The position numbers and the translations under genes are program-made. A stretch of DNA of 34,484 nt, taken from the NCBI GenBank assembly GCA_902798865.1, contig CADBYQ010000008.1, positions 1 through 34,484 of the forward strand. The letters run 5' to 3'. Of the stretch, positions 15,299 to 24,212 are shown one piece after another (position 1 is the first letter of the stretch; each line of letters begins with the position of its first letter). The notes beneath the pieces were generated by a model. The model worked only from the letters and a program-made list of their open reading frames with translations, ran no database searches and was not told the origin of the DNA. This stretch comes from Pseudoselenomonas ruminantium (GTDB lineage Bacteria; Bacillota; Negativicutes; Selenomonadales; Selenomonadaceae).

Positions 15299-16999
15299 TT
15301 GTTGAATGGTTTTAACGGGAAAAAACGTTCCCCCCTGGATGCATCGGTCAAAAAATGCTTGCTGGGGGCTGTTTTTTTGGGGATTGGGTTATCTGCGTCT
15401 ACGGTTCAGGCTGCTGCGGGTGATACATGGATATACGATTCCATTACACTGCTGGCTAAGGAAGGATATATGGATATGCCGGAAAAGCCGTTGCCCGCAT
15501 ATTCCAAAAAAGAACTTGGCCGGATGGTCGCACAGGCATTATTGGAGTTTGAAAAGAACCGTACAGGCTCACTGGCTGATGAATATGGCCGTATATCACG
15601 TTTATTGGTAGTTGATGAAGTACAGCTGAAACTGGCTGAAGAACAGGAACGGGCAGCTGAATCACGGATTAAAAGCGCACGCAGCAAGGCGGCAAAAGAT
15701 ACCGAAATGTATGTGCGCCGCTCTATGCAAGGAAAAAATCGCTTGGAAGTCATGCAGCCGTTAAAAGAAAAAAGCAATGATTCGCTGAACAGACTGGAGC
15801 AGGCATCCAGAGACTATGCCCAGGCGAAAAGCCGGGTTGAGCAGCGGGCCAGAATGTTGGATTATGTCCGCAAAAGGCAGCAGGATTTACTGGCCGGTCT
15901 GAGTGGTACTGAAAATGGTTCAGCTGTTGCAGCAGGTACTGCCGGAATTTACGGGAACAGCGTTTCAGCCGGCGGGGATTCGACTTCTGTGGTACCCGCT
16001 TCGGTATTGGATACGGTTGGCCGCCTCAGGGCGGAGTTCCTGCCTGAGCTGGATGAGAATGGCAGTCTGGACAGTATGAATGCCCGTCAGCAATTGGAGT
16101 CCAATATGCCTGTGGAAGATGTACCGGATCAGCGATTGAAGGTAGATGCGGAACTTCGTTATGATGTAGGCTATTCCCGCGGGAGTTATGGTGAGGGAAG
16201 CAGACAACGTGTTCGAGCACGGGTATACCCGGATTACAATATAGACAATAACTGGCATGCTATTGGAATGGTGGAATGGGAGAAGGCAATTACCGGGAAA
16301 AAATATAATAAAGATGGCAAGCTGAAGCTGGATCGTTATTATTTGAGCGGAAATATAGGCGCTGTACATACGGATATTGGCGCTTTTGGCAGCATGATGG
16401 CAGAAGGAAATATCTATGACAGTAAATTCATGGGGGTACGTCTGCAGGCCGGTAATGCAGTTAAGTACACTTTGGAATATGGCAAAGCCGCTATTGAGGG
16501 AATGGATAAATCGTATGATGTTACCATCTCCTATCAGGATGCCGCTTATGGTGTCGGCGGCGGATATTATCATTTTCGGGATAGGGCGGGAAACAGCCGC
16601 AATATCTATATGGGAAATTACCATCATAATGTTGGGATATTGGATGCAGGCGTTATGCTTTTGTATGGCCGGGACAAGGGGCGCAGTGGTAAAACAGGTT
16701 ATGTTTTGACTTTGGGTTATACGCCGCAAAACAGCTGGCAGCCGCACACATACAGCAGCTGGCTCAAATACTATTATCAGCCCGGCTCTACATACATCAG
16801 GCATACCATGAATGGCAGGGCTGATGATATGCGCGACAATGGGGGCTTCAAGGGCTGGGGAATTGGCATAAGTTATAATCTGCCTGCAGCCTGGACTTTG
16901 GGGTTGGAATTTTATCGCTTACAGGATCTTGACTGGGGGAGACGCAGCAATACCATTTGGTTTGCCGTGACGAAGTCTTTCCAAAACTATCATGAATAA
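15299..16999 (+). CDS. Outer-membrane beta-barrel protein with SLH-like N-terminus and coiled coil
   Basis: A 566-aa exported protein starting at TTG, nine bases after GGAAAGGA. A signal peptide (cut near VQA-A39) is followed by a degenerate SLH-like segment (about 42-80: DTWIYDSITLLAKEGYMDM...YSKKELGRMVAQALL). Next comes a long charged coiled coil (about 100-195) and a low-complexity linker. From about residue 275, alternating beta strands with aromatic girdles end in WFAVTKSFQNYHE, as in outer-membrane barrels. SLH-coiled coil-barrel architecture is typical of Negativicutes outer-membrane proteins that tie the outer membrane to peptidoglycan. As first gene of the operon it may be the exit channel or anchor for the polysaccharide. 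That role is inferred from position only, and it lacks recognisable similarity to AlgE, PgaA or BcsC. Confidence 0.7.
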   Translation: MLNGFNGKKRSPLDASVKKCLLGAVFLGIGLSASTVQAAAGDTWIYDSITLLAKEGYMDMPEKPLPAYSKKELGRMVAQALLEFEKNRTGSLADEYGRISRLLVVDEVQLKLAEEQERAAESRIKSARSKAAKDTEMYVRRSMQGKNRLEVMQPLKEKSNDSLNRLEQASRDYAQAKSRVEQRARMLDYVRKRQQDLLAGLSGTENGSAVAAGTAGIYGNSVSAGGDSTSVVPASVLDTVGRLRAEFLPELDENGSLDSMNARQQLESNMPVEDVPDQRLKVDAELRYDVGYSRGSYGEGSRQRVRARVYPDYNIDNNWHAIGMVEWEKAITGKKYNKDGKLKLDRYYLSGNIGAVHTDIGAFGSMMAEGNIYDSKFMGVRLQAGNAVKYTLEYGKAAIEGMDKSYDVTISYQDAAYGVGGGYYHFRDRAGNSRNIYMGNYHHNVGILDAGVMLLYGRDKGRSGKTGYVLTLGYTPQNSWQPHTYSSWLKYYYQPGSTYIRHTMNGRADDMRDNGGFKGWGIGISYNLPAAWTLGLEFYRLQDLDWGRRSNTIWFAVTKSFQNYHE

Positions 17000-17054
17000 T
17001 TTTGCCGGTAAAAATGGGGAAGCAACAGCTTGGAAAGGATGACAGTAGCATATC

Positions 17055-18371
17055 ATGGGGGTATTTTGCGAATTAAGCAATAAGAAAACAAAATTGGCCG
17101 TAGTCGGATTGGGGTATGTGGGCTTGCCTTTAGCGGCAGCTTTTGCGGAAAAGTTTTCGGTTATTGGCTTTGATCTTAATACGAAAAAAATCGCTGCGTA
17201 TAAACAGGGACATGATATTACCGCAGAACTGGGTGATGAGGCTTTACAGGCAGCCGGTATCGATTTTACTTCTGACCCGCGGCGATTAACCGAGGCTTCT
17301 TTTATGGTAATCGCGGTGCCGACACCGATAAATGGGGATAAGACACCCAACCTTGACCCGGTTAAGGGGGCTACGGAAACCGTAGCAAAATATATAAAAA
17401 AGGACACGATTGTGGTATATGAATCCACAGTTTATCCCGGTGTTACAGAGGATATCTGTCGGCCGTTGCTGGAAAAAGTTTCCGGCTTAAAAGGCGGATG
17501 TGATTTTAAAATCGGTTATTCGCCGGAACGGATTAATCCGGGAGATAAAAAGCATCGTCTGAAGAGCATTACCAAGATTGTTTCCGGTGAGGATGCCGAA
17601 ACACTTAAGGAAATTGCAGCTGTATATGGAGCGATAATTGATACGATATATGAGGTTTCTTCCATTAAGGTGGCCGAGGCTGCTAAATTGGTAGAAAACA
17701 CGCAGCGGGATATCAATATTGCGTTTATGAATGAATTGGCGATGGTTTTTCATCAGATGGGGATTGATACAGCGGAAGTGACTGCGGCCATGGACACCAA
17801 GTGGAACGCCTTAAAATTTCGGCCCGGACTGGTGGGCGGTCATTGTATAGGGGTAGATCCCTATTATTTCATCTACGAGGCTGAAAATCTTGATCAATAC
17901 TCCCAGCTGATTTCTGCCGGACGGCGCATTAATAATGATATGAGTAAATTTGTAGCCAATGAAATCGTGAAGGTTATGTTAAAGGCAGGTTTGGATGCGC
18001 CTCATGCCCAAATTTACCTGTTGGGGATGACGTTTAAGGAGAATTGTCCGGATACCAGAAATTCCCGTTCCGTGGATGTCTATCATCATTTACAGGAATA
18101 TGGTCTGCAGGTATTTGCCACCGACCCACTGGCCGATAAAGATGATTTTCGGCGGGAATATGGGATTGATTTGATTCCGGAAGAATCGATAAGCAATGCG
18201 GACTGTCTTGTACTTTTGGTGGCACATGATTGTTATGTAAAACAATCGTTGGCGGAGTTGCGTCGTTTTTATCGAAACGGCAATAAACATCCGTTGGTGC
18301 TCATCGATATTAAAAGCATATATGGGCGTGAAGCTGCTGAACAGGCGGGCTATATATATTGGAGCTTATAA
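17055..18371 (+). CDS. Nucleotide-sugar 6-dehydrogenase (UDP-HexNAc type, WbpO/TviB-like)
   Basis: A 438-aa cytosolic NAD+-dependent enzyme that oxidises C6 of a UDP-sugar to the uronate. The Rossmann motif KLAVVGLGYVGLPLAAAFAE, PTPI...NLDPV, ESTVYPGVTED, the GYSPERINPGDKKH signature and the catalytic cysteine motif GGHCIGVDPYYF are all present. The 'SPERINPGDK-H' form is characteristic of enzymes acting on UDP-N-acetylhexosamines (WbpA, WbpO, TviB) more than on UDP-glucose, so a UDP-HexNAc uronate is the likely product. The start is not well marked. ATG 17055 lies 15 bases after AAAGGA, and an in-frame stop at 17046 rules out anything further upstream. It feeds substrate to the glycosyltransferase two genes downstream. 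Confidence 0.9.
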   Translation: MGVFCELSNKKTKLAVVGLGYVGLPLAAAFAEKFSVIGFDLNTKKIAAYKQGHDITAELGDEALQAAGIDFTSDPRRLTEASFMVIAVPTPINGDKTPNLDPVKGATETVAKYIKKDTIVVYESTVYPGVTEDICRPLLEKVSGLKGGCDFKIGYSPERINPGDKKHRLKSITKIVSGEDAETLKEIAAVYGAIIDTIYEVSSIKVAEAAKLVENTQRDINIAFMNELAMVFHQMGIDTAEVTAAMDTKWNALKFRPGLVGGHCIGVDPYYFIYEAENLDQYSQLISAGRRINNDMSKFVANEIVKVMLKAGLDAPHAQIYLLGMTFKENCPDTRNSRSVDVYHHLQEYGLQVFATDPLADKDDFRREYGIDLIPEESISNADCLVLLVAHDCYVKQSLAELRRFYRNGNKHPLVLIDIKSIYGREAAEQAGYIYWSL

Positions 18372-18391
18372 ATGGGAGGGTTATATTCAGC

Positions 18392-19345
18392 GTGAATTTT
18401 AAGAAACTTGGACTCATTGTAGCGCTCTGTTTGGCAACGATAGTAGGGACGCTTATTCTGATTCGGGATCATGTCATTGAAAAAACAGAATTTATTCCCG
18501 ATATAACGGATTTGACGCATAATTATCTGGCAGAGGAGGAAATCCGCGAAGCCACGGAAAAAAGACAGGCGGCGGATATAAAACCTGCTGAAGTGATTAC
18601 TACCCTGCAGGATGGAACACCGTATGTGGCGCTGGTATTTGATGGTATGCCGGACAGGCCTTTGGCGTCGCGGCTGTTGGATGTCCTGGCAAAACATAAA
18701 GCGGATGCCGTTTTCTTTGTTGAAGGAGAGAATGTGGCTGATGAACCGGAAACCATGAAACTGATTCGCAGTGCAGGACAGGAAGTGGGCAATTATACTT
18801 ATGTTGGCCTGGCTGCCATGGAAAAACGTCCTGTTGAGGAACAGCTGCGGGAGTTATGCCGTACGCAAAAGGCTGTTACCATGCATGATCCGCTGAAGCC
18901 AACATTATTCAGGGCTCCGCGGACAATTTACAGTGATGATTTGTTAAAGAGTGTTCGTGCGGCAGGCCTGGAATATGCGGTTAAGGAAAACGTGCGTTTT
19001 CAGCCCGGAAATATTCATAATCAGGTGGAAGCAGACAACTATGCTGCGTCCATCCTGAACGGCAGTATTATTGCCATACCGGTAAATCATCCGGTAGAAC
19101 AAAAGGCAGATGATCGTGTGGTGCGGGAAGAAAAACCGGCTGTGGATATGAAGCCAACTGTAAGGGATGATAACTCAGCGGCAGTTCCGCCTGCTGCTGA
19201 CCTGGCCACGGAACTGGATTTGCTGCTTACAGCATTTGACGCAAAAGGTGTGCAGGTTGTATTTGTGAATCAGTTCCGCAAAATACATTATATTCCGGCC
19301 AACCTGCCGTTATTCAATAAGGCTGAGCAAGGAGGCGCTAAATGA
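18392..19345 (+). CDS. Membrane-anchored NodB-like (polysaccharide deacetylase) pseudoenzyme
   Basis: A 317-aa protein with an N-terminal membrane anchor (residues 6-25) and a periplasmic domain of the CE4/NodB fold (about 78-260). The fold is clear: YVALVFDGMPDRPLASRLLDVLAKHKADAVFFVEGENV...LIRSAGQEVGNYTY, then TLFRAPRTIYSDD. The catalytic residues are gone. The TFDDG motif reads VFDGM, and the metal-binding H-T-x-x-H reads Y-T-Y-V-G (residues 135-139). It therefore probably binds glycan or a partner rather than deacetylating. GTG 18392 follows GGGAGGG by 11 bases; an earlier TTG at 18359 overlaps the previous gene and has no ribosome site. Its stop overlaps the next ATG (ATGA). Confidence 0.75.
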   Translation: MNFKKLGLIVALCLATIVGTLILIRDHVIEKTEFIPDITDLTHNYLAEEEIREATEKRQAADIKPAEVITTLQDGTPYVALVFDGMPDRPLASRLLDVLAKHKADAVFFVEGENVADEPETMKLIRSAGQEVGNYTYVGLAAMEKRPVEEQLRELCRTQKAVTMHDPLKPTLFRAPRTIYSDDLLKSVRAAGLEYAVKENVRFQPGNIHNQVEADNYAASILNGSIIAIPVNHPVEQKADDRVVREEKPAVDMKPTVRDDNSAAVPPAADLATELDLLLTAFDAKGVQVVFVNQFRKIHYIPANLPLFNKAEQGGAK

Positions 19346-21243
19346 TAACCGTAAAGGACAATCCCGTGAAAAATACGAATACCGATGCAGAACCACAGGA
19401 TGTTCTTCTGGAGGAAAAGCCTGATCGCCGTCTGCTGTCCTATGTTCCGGATGATAATGGTTTGCGAAATAATCATGATCGTCGTGGAGCTTTTAAGGAA
19501 GATGAACATGGGATAGTTGATTATGTGCTGTATCAGCAGGAGGATAAACGGGGACAGCGATATCTGGTCGACTACGAAGTCACTGTGGAATTGGCCCATC
19601 AGACAGGGAGAAGGGAACTGGTGGGGAAAGCGGTGGATATCAGCACAACAGGTATGCTTTTGAAATTGCCCCATGAGGAAACGGAAAACATTCATAAGGC
19701 TGACCAGGTCAGGCTGACTTTTGTCATTACGCCGGGCTCTATGCCTGAAGGCTATGAGATGAAAATCAAAAAATTAAGGGCACGCTGTATACGTCTGGTA
19801 AAAAAAGAAGACGGGACGATACTTTGCGGCCTGGAATTTATTGATACCCTGGCGCAGTATGCTGCACATAAACGGCAAAATTATCTGTTGGGAGCATCTG
19901 CTTTTTGTCTGGGCATTATCACTTTGGTAATCATTATGATGCGGGCGGAATCCGTAGTATATTTTCGCTTTAATCGCTGGTTGTATTTGTACAGTATTAT
20001 TGCAGCGACATTTCTTTTATCCCGCTATTTTTTTGCGGTGTTTTACAGGCCGGTACCGATTGATCCGAAGTATACGCCCGGGGTTACGGTGATTATTCCT
20101 TGCTTTAATGAAGAAAACTGGATTAAGCGGACGATTCATAGCTGTATTAATCAGGATTATCCGGCGGATAATCTGGAAGTCATTGTTGTAGATGACCACT
20201 CCAATGATAATTCGGTGGAGCGCATAAAGGAAGCTATTGCTGAAATCAAAGCAGCAGATACGGAAAATGGCAGTTATCATACGGATACGCGTATCCGCTA
20301 TATTGTTCAGCCCGTTAACAAAGGAAAACGGGAGGCTATGGCTTTGGGGGCTGCGGAAGCAAAGCATGAACTTTTGGTGTTTGTGGATTCGGACAGTTTT
20401 CTTGATCCGTTTGCGGTACGCAATATCGTTCAGCCGTTCAAGGATAAGGAAATGGGCGGCGTTTCCGGCCGTACGGATGTAGCCAATACCTATACCAATG
20501 CGCTTACCCGCATGCAGTCTGTGCGTTATTATATTGCCTTCCGGATTATGAAAGCGGCAGAAAGTTATTTTGATGCGGTTACCTGTCTGTCCGGACCACT
20601 TTCCTGTTATCGCCGGGATTTGGTACTGAAGTATGCGGATGCCTGGCTCAACCAAAAGTTTTTGGGACAAAAAGCAACCTTTGGTGATGACCGCAGTATG
20701 ACTAACTTTATTTTGCGGCATAACCGTACAGCTTATCAGGATTCAGCCGTTTGTGCTACAATCGTGCCCAACAGTTATACGGTTTTTTTGAAACAGCAGA
20801 TGCGTTGGAAGCGCTCCTGGTTGCGGGAATCCCTGATTGCAGCCAGATATATTTGGAAGAAGGAACCCTTTATGTCCCTGAGTTTTTATATGGGACTGAT
20901 GGTACCGATTGCTGCGCCGATTATCGTATTGTATAACCTGATTTATGTACCGGTGATGCATCGGGTTTTCCCGGTTACGTTTGTAGCAGGTATGATTCTT
21001 ATGGCCCTGTTGATGAGTATGGCACAGCTTTTCCTGCGCCGCAGCAGCACCTGGCTTTTTGGTATGTGGTTCTGTTTGTACTATGAAGCTGTACTTTTGT
21101 GGCAGATGCCTGTGGCCTGGTTCACTTTTTGGAAATCTACCTGGGGTACACGTCTGACTCCGGCAGATTTGGCCGAGATGGAAAAAGAACGGCTCAAAAA
21201 GGAACGGAAGGAGGAAAAGAAAAAGCATGCATCCAAAAAATAA
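19342..21243 (+). CDS. PilZ-GT2 fusion: processive polysaccharide synthase
   Basis: A 633-aa membrane synthase predicted to polymerise and translocate the exopolysaccharide. A PilZ-like c-di-GMP domain occupies about residues 65-175, with KRGQR at 69-73 and DISTTG at 99-104. Two transmembrane helices follow (about 181-204 and 212-235). A family 2 glycosyltransferase (about 245-500) has VDDHSND (D284/D285), VDSDS (DxD at 349-351), CLSGPLSCYR, GDD (448-450) and QQMRW (485-489), the full processive set seen in hyaluronan, alginate and cellulose synthases. Three more membrane segments and a lysine-rich tail end the protein. PilZ lies N-terminal, unlike BcsA (C-terminal) or alginate (separate Alg44). 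The first arginine motif is RxxR or KxxxR rather than a clean RxxxR, so c-di-GMP binding needs testing. Confidence 0.85.
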   Translation: MITVKDNPVKNTNTDAEPQDVLLEEKPDRRLLSYVPDDNGLRNNHDRRGAFKEDEHGIVDYVLYQQEDKRGQRYLVDYEVTVELAHQTGRRELVGKAVDISTTGMLLKLPHEETENIHKADQVRLTFVITPGSMPEGYEMKIKKLRARCIRLVKKEDGTILCGLEFIDTLAQYAAHKRQNYLLGASAFCLGIITLVIIMMRAESVVYFRFNRWLYLYSIIAATFLLSRYFFAVFYRPVPIDPKYTPGVTVIIPCFNEENWIKRTIHSCINQDYPADNLEVIVVDDHSNDNSVERIKEAIAEIKAADTENGSYHTDTRIRYIVQPVNKGKREAMALGAAEAKHELLVFVDSDSFLDPFAVRNIVQPFKDKEMGGVSGRTDVANTYTNALTRMQSVRYYIAFRIMKAAESYFDAVTCLSGPLSCYRRDLVLKYADAWLNQKFLGQKATFGDDRSMTNFILRHNRTAYQDSAVCATIVPNSYTVFLKQQMRWKRSWLRESLIAARYIWKKEPFMSLSFYMGLMVPIAAPIIVLYNLIYVPVMHRVFPVTFVAGMILMALLMSMAQLFLRRSSTWLFGMWFCLYYEAVLLWQMPVAWFTFWKSTWGTRLTPADLAEMEKERLKKERKEEKKKHASKK

Positions 21244-23134
21244 TATCGATGAACGGGTTCTTGCACTACAGGACAGCGGTTTCACGCAACGCAAAAATCG
21301 CAGGAAAAAATTGCGGGTTGTTGTGGAATTGGTGGTTTTGGCTATTATGGCCTTTGGTATATGCACGCTTTTTTTCACCTTGAGAACCTATCAGCCTTAT
21401 GATCATGCAGCTGTTGCTGCCGGTGATCAGGATACCGGATTTGTCGCACTGTCCTATTTCGGTGTGGATCATATTGGTGATACCTCTACACTGATTGGGC
21501 AAAAACAATTGCATAAGCATTTACAGGAGTTAAAGCGGCAGGGATTTGTAACCATAACGCAGCAGGATATAAAAGATTATTATCAGCTGAATAAACCCTT
21601 GCCGCCGAAATCCCTGTATCTTATGTTTGAAGATGGGCGACGGGATACGGCTATCTTTGCGCAGCCGGTTCTTGAGGATTTGAACTTCAAGGCCACGATG
21701 ATGAGTTACGGAGAAAATATTGAGTCCCTGGATTTGAAATTTTTGAACCCGTCAGAGTTGGAGGAATTGGAGAAGTCCTCATTTTGGGAACCGGGAACCA
21801 ATGGTTATCGGTTGGAATATATCAATGTTTTTGACCGCTATAATAATTATATTGGTGAGATTGATCCTTTGCGCTATGCCATGATTTCGCCCTATTTGGA
21901 GCGGCGCTATAATCATTATCTTATGGATTATATTCGCGATAAGGATGGTGTGCCCAAGGAGAGTTACGATCATATGCGGCGTCGTATCAGCTATGATTAC
22001 GAACGCTTACGGGATATTTATATGGAGCATTTTGGCAAAGTGCCCGGCGTTTATGTTCATATGCATGCCAACACCGGTAAATTTGCCAACAATAATGCCG
22101 TCAGTGCAGTAAATGAAAAATGGATACGTGAGTTATTTACAATGGCCTTTAATCGGGAAGGTTATTGTTTCAATCAGCGAAACAGCAGTATATATGATTT
22201 GACCCGTATGCAGCCACAGCCGTATTGGCCTATCAATCACTTACTGATGCGCATAAAATATGACATCAATACACCGATAGAGTTTGTCACAGGTGACAGT
22301 TCCCGTAGCGATAACTGGAATTTGTTATCCGGTGCGGCAGAACTGGAAAATGAAACGTATACACTGACCACCTTACCGGAAGGTGAAGCCTTGGCCGAGG
22401 TGCGGGAAAGCAGTAATTTGCCGGATGTAAAAATATCGACCAATTTATTGGGCAATTCCTTTGGTGCACAGCAGATTTTTTTGCGTAGCGACAGCAACAG
22501 GCAAAATTATCTTTGCGTAGAATTGATTAACAATGAGTTATTGGTATTGGAGAAAACGAATTACGGACGCAGAGAATTATATCGGGAAGAAATACCGGTT
22601 ATTCTGGGCGAGAAAATACCTTCTGTCGAAGAAAATAAACGGGAGGCAGAAACGCAGGAAAATCTCGCCTTTGCCCGTTATGCGACATCGGCAGAACAGG
22701 CAGAGGAATATTATGGCAGGGCGAAAAAAAGAGAAGCTATGCCGGCAGCTGCTGTTGAAGATGGGGCAGAGGCCTATAAGCATGTGCAAAGTTTCCATCG
22801 CCGCAGCGTTCATAAGTTGGAGATTGACTTAAAGGGAAGCCGCTTGTCCTTGAAACTGGATGATAAAAATATACCGCAGGATATTACCGTAGCGGAAAAT
22901 GGTCAGGGCGGTGTTTTGCTAGGGGCTTCCTGGCAGGGCGAGGCATGGAGTCAGCGAAATCTTGCTGATGATGTCTATGATGCGGTTTTTGAAAAGTTTA
23001 CCATTACGACCAATACAGGAAAAGATGAGGAAAAAGTACTGTTTACGACAGAACTTTCCGGCTGGGATAAGTTTGTATTCCAGGCAAAGGAAACCTGGGA
23101 AAGTATTCTTTGCTGGTTCTTGCGCAATGGGTAA
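21227..23134 (+). CDS. Membrane-anchored NodB-like protein with C-terminal beta-sandwich
   Basis: A 635-aa protein, basic N-terminus then one transmembrane helix (about 31-52), the rest periplasmic. Residues 70-330 resemble the PgaB/PelA-type deacetylase fold: GFVALSYFGVDH, LKRQGFVTITQQDI, LPPKSLYLMFEDGRRD, FKATMMSYGENI. The metal motif is FEDG (E135, D136) instead of FDDG. The usual H-x3-H segment is replaced by FWEPGTNGYRLEYINV, so activity is doubtful. From about 355 to 620 a jelly-roll or LamG/DUF1080-like domain is likely, interrupted by a charged insert (about 465-530). ATG 21227 overlaps the synthase gene by 17 bases, indicating tight co-expression. A role in modifying or guiding the polymer as it leaves the synthase is inferred. 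Confidence 0.65.
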   Translation: MHPKNNIDERVLALQDSGFTQRKNRRKKLRVVVELVVLAIMAFGICTLFFTLRTYQPYDHAAVAAGDQDTGFVALSYFGVDHIGDTSTLIGQKQLHKHLQELKRQGFVTITQQDIKDYYQLNKPLPPKSLYLMFEDGRRDTAIFAQPVLEDLNFKATMMSYGENIESLDLKFLNPSELEELEKSSFWEPGTNGYRLEYINVFDRYNNYIGEIDPLRYAMISPYLERRYNHYLMDYIRDKDGVPKESYDHMRRRISYDYERLRDIYMEHFGKVPGVYVHMHANTGKFANNNAVSAVNEKWIRELFTMAFNREGYCFNQRNSSIYDLTRMQPQPYWPINHLLMRIKYDINTPIEFVTGDSSRSDNWNLLSGAAELENETYTLTTLPEGEALAEVRESSNLPDVKISTNLLGNSFGAQQIFLRSDSNRQNYLCVELINNELLVLEKTNYGRRELYREEIPVILGEKIPSVEENKREAETQENLAFARYATSAEQAEEYYGRAKKREAMPAAAVEDGAEAYKHVQSFHRRSVHKLEIDLKGSRLSLKLDDKNIPQDITVAENGQGGVLLGASWQGEAWSQRNLADDVYDAVFEKFTITTNTGKDEEKVLFTTELSGWDKFVFQAKETWESILCWFLRNG

Positions 23135-23152
23135 ATAAAGGGAGTGGTTGAG

Positions 23153-24190
23153 ATGAAGCGATATCTTTCTTTAGTCGCATGGGGGCTGTCGGTGTTTTTC
23201 TTAACAGGCTGCGCTCAAGGAGCTGTATTGCAAAGCGGCAGTCATGCTCCGGTGGAGTTATCCTCATGGGTCGCATCATGGGACAAGGATAAGGGCCTTA
23301 CCGAGTACCATCAGTTCAAAAATCATTTATCCAGTATTGGCTGTTTTATGGCTTATTACGATAGCGAAGATAAGTTGTTCATACCAGCAGAAACTAAGGA
23401 AATCGCGGACTTTGTCCGCAAGGAAGGGCATAAGCAGCGCTATCTTACGATAACCAATGACTGGCAGGACAAAAAAGGACGGCAAAATCCCAAGGATAGG
23501 GATTTACTCAAAAGGCTGTTCATCAATGATGAACGCAAAGAGGAATGTGTTCAGGAAATGTTGGCTGCAGCCAAAGAGCTCGAATGTACCGGCATAGAAT
23601 TGGACTACGAAGCCTTTTTTAAGGATAAGGAACTCTTGCAGGATTATTTGTCGTTTACCTATAAATTGTCCAGGGCCTGTATAAAAGAAAACTTGGATTT
23701 GCGTATTGTCTTGGAACCGGGTATGCCTATGGACGCGGGCCTTTGTAAAGGGCCTGAGTATGTGGTCATGTTTTACAATCTTCATGGCAAGCATAGCGGG
23801 CCGGGAGCTAAGGCGGATGCAGCGTTTATTCAAAAGACTATTGAGAAAATGGCGGCTATTCCCGGACGGAAAAGTGCAGCCTTTGCTACTGGCGGCTGTT
23901 TGTGGGAAGATTATGGTCTTTTGGGACTTAAGAAAGGCCCTGTTCGTTTTGTCGATGAAGATGAGGCAGCTGCTTTGGTGCAAAAGCATAGTCTCACGCC
24001 TGAACGCGATGCCGAAAGTGCTGCGCTGCATTGTCAATATGAGGAAAATGGGCATCATTATGAGTTATGGTATGCTGACAGCGAAACCATAAATGCCTGG
24101 ATAAAACTTGCTGCCGACAATGGTATTGAACGAATCAGTTTGTGGCGCCTGGGAGGCAATACCGACATCAAGGCGGTTAAAAACCGGTAA
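23153..24190 (+). CDS. GH18-like glycosidase lipoprotein
   Basis: A 345-aa lipoprotein: the signal MKRYLSLVAWGLSVFFLTGC has a standard lipobox (LTGC, lipidated C20). The mature domain is a TIM barrel similar to GH18/YaaH-type hydrolases. It starts with SSWVASWDKDKGLTEY, and GIELDYEAF (147-155) corresponds to the DxxDxDxE catalytic strand. D151 and E153 are kept, the first two acidic positions altered. LRIVLEPG, YVVMFYNLHG and ERISLWRLGG are later barrel strands. It could cut or trim a HexNAc-containing polymer, the role of the glycosidase domains in PgaB and PelA. The ATG at 23153 is eight bases after AAGGGAG; the upstream GTG at 23144 overlaps the ribosome site. Confidence 0.75.
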   Translation: MKRYLSLVAWGLSVFFLTGCAQGAVLQSGSHAPVELSSWVASWDKDKGLTEYHQFKNHLSSIGCFMAYYDSEDKLFIPAETKEIADFVRKEGHKQRYLTITNDWQDKKGRQNPKDRDLLKRLFINDERKEECVQEMLAAAKELECTGIELDYEAFFKDKELLQDYLSFTYKLSRACIKENLDLRIVLEPGMPMDAGLCKGPEYVVMFYNLHGKHSGPGAKADAAFIQKTIEKMAAIPGRKSAAFATGGCLWEDYGLLGLKKGPVRFVDEDEAAALVQKHSLTPERDAESAALHCQYEENGHHYELWYADSETINAWIKLAADNGIERISLWRLGGNTDIKAVKNR

Positions 24191-24212
24191 GGAATGAAAG
24201 GAATCTGACGAT

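Noticed and set aside
17039-17083. Leader peptide of 14 codons at the AAAGGATG before the dehydrogenase
   Set aside because: It has an ATG beside the ribosome-like site but no separate spacing, and nothing suggests attenuation; kept only as a reason for the poorly marked start at 17055.
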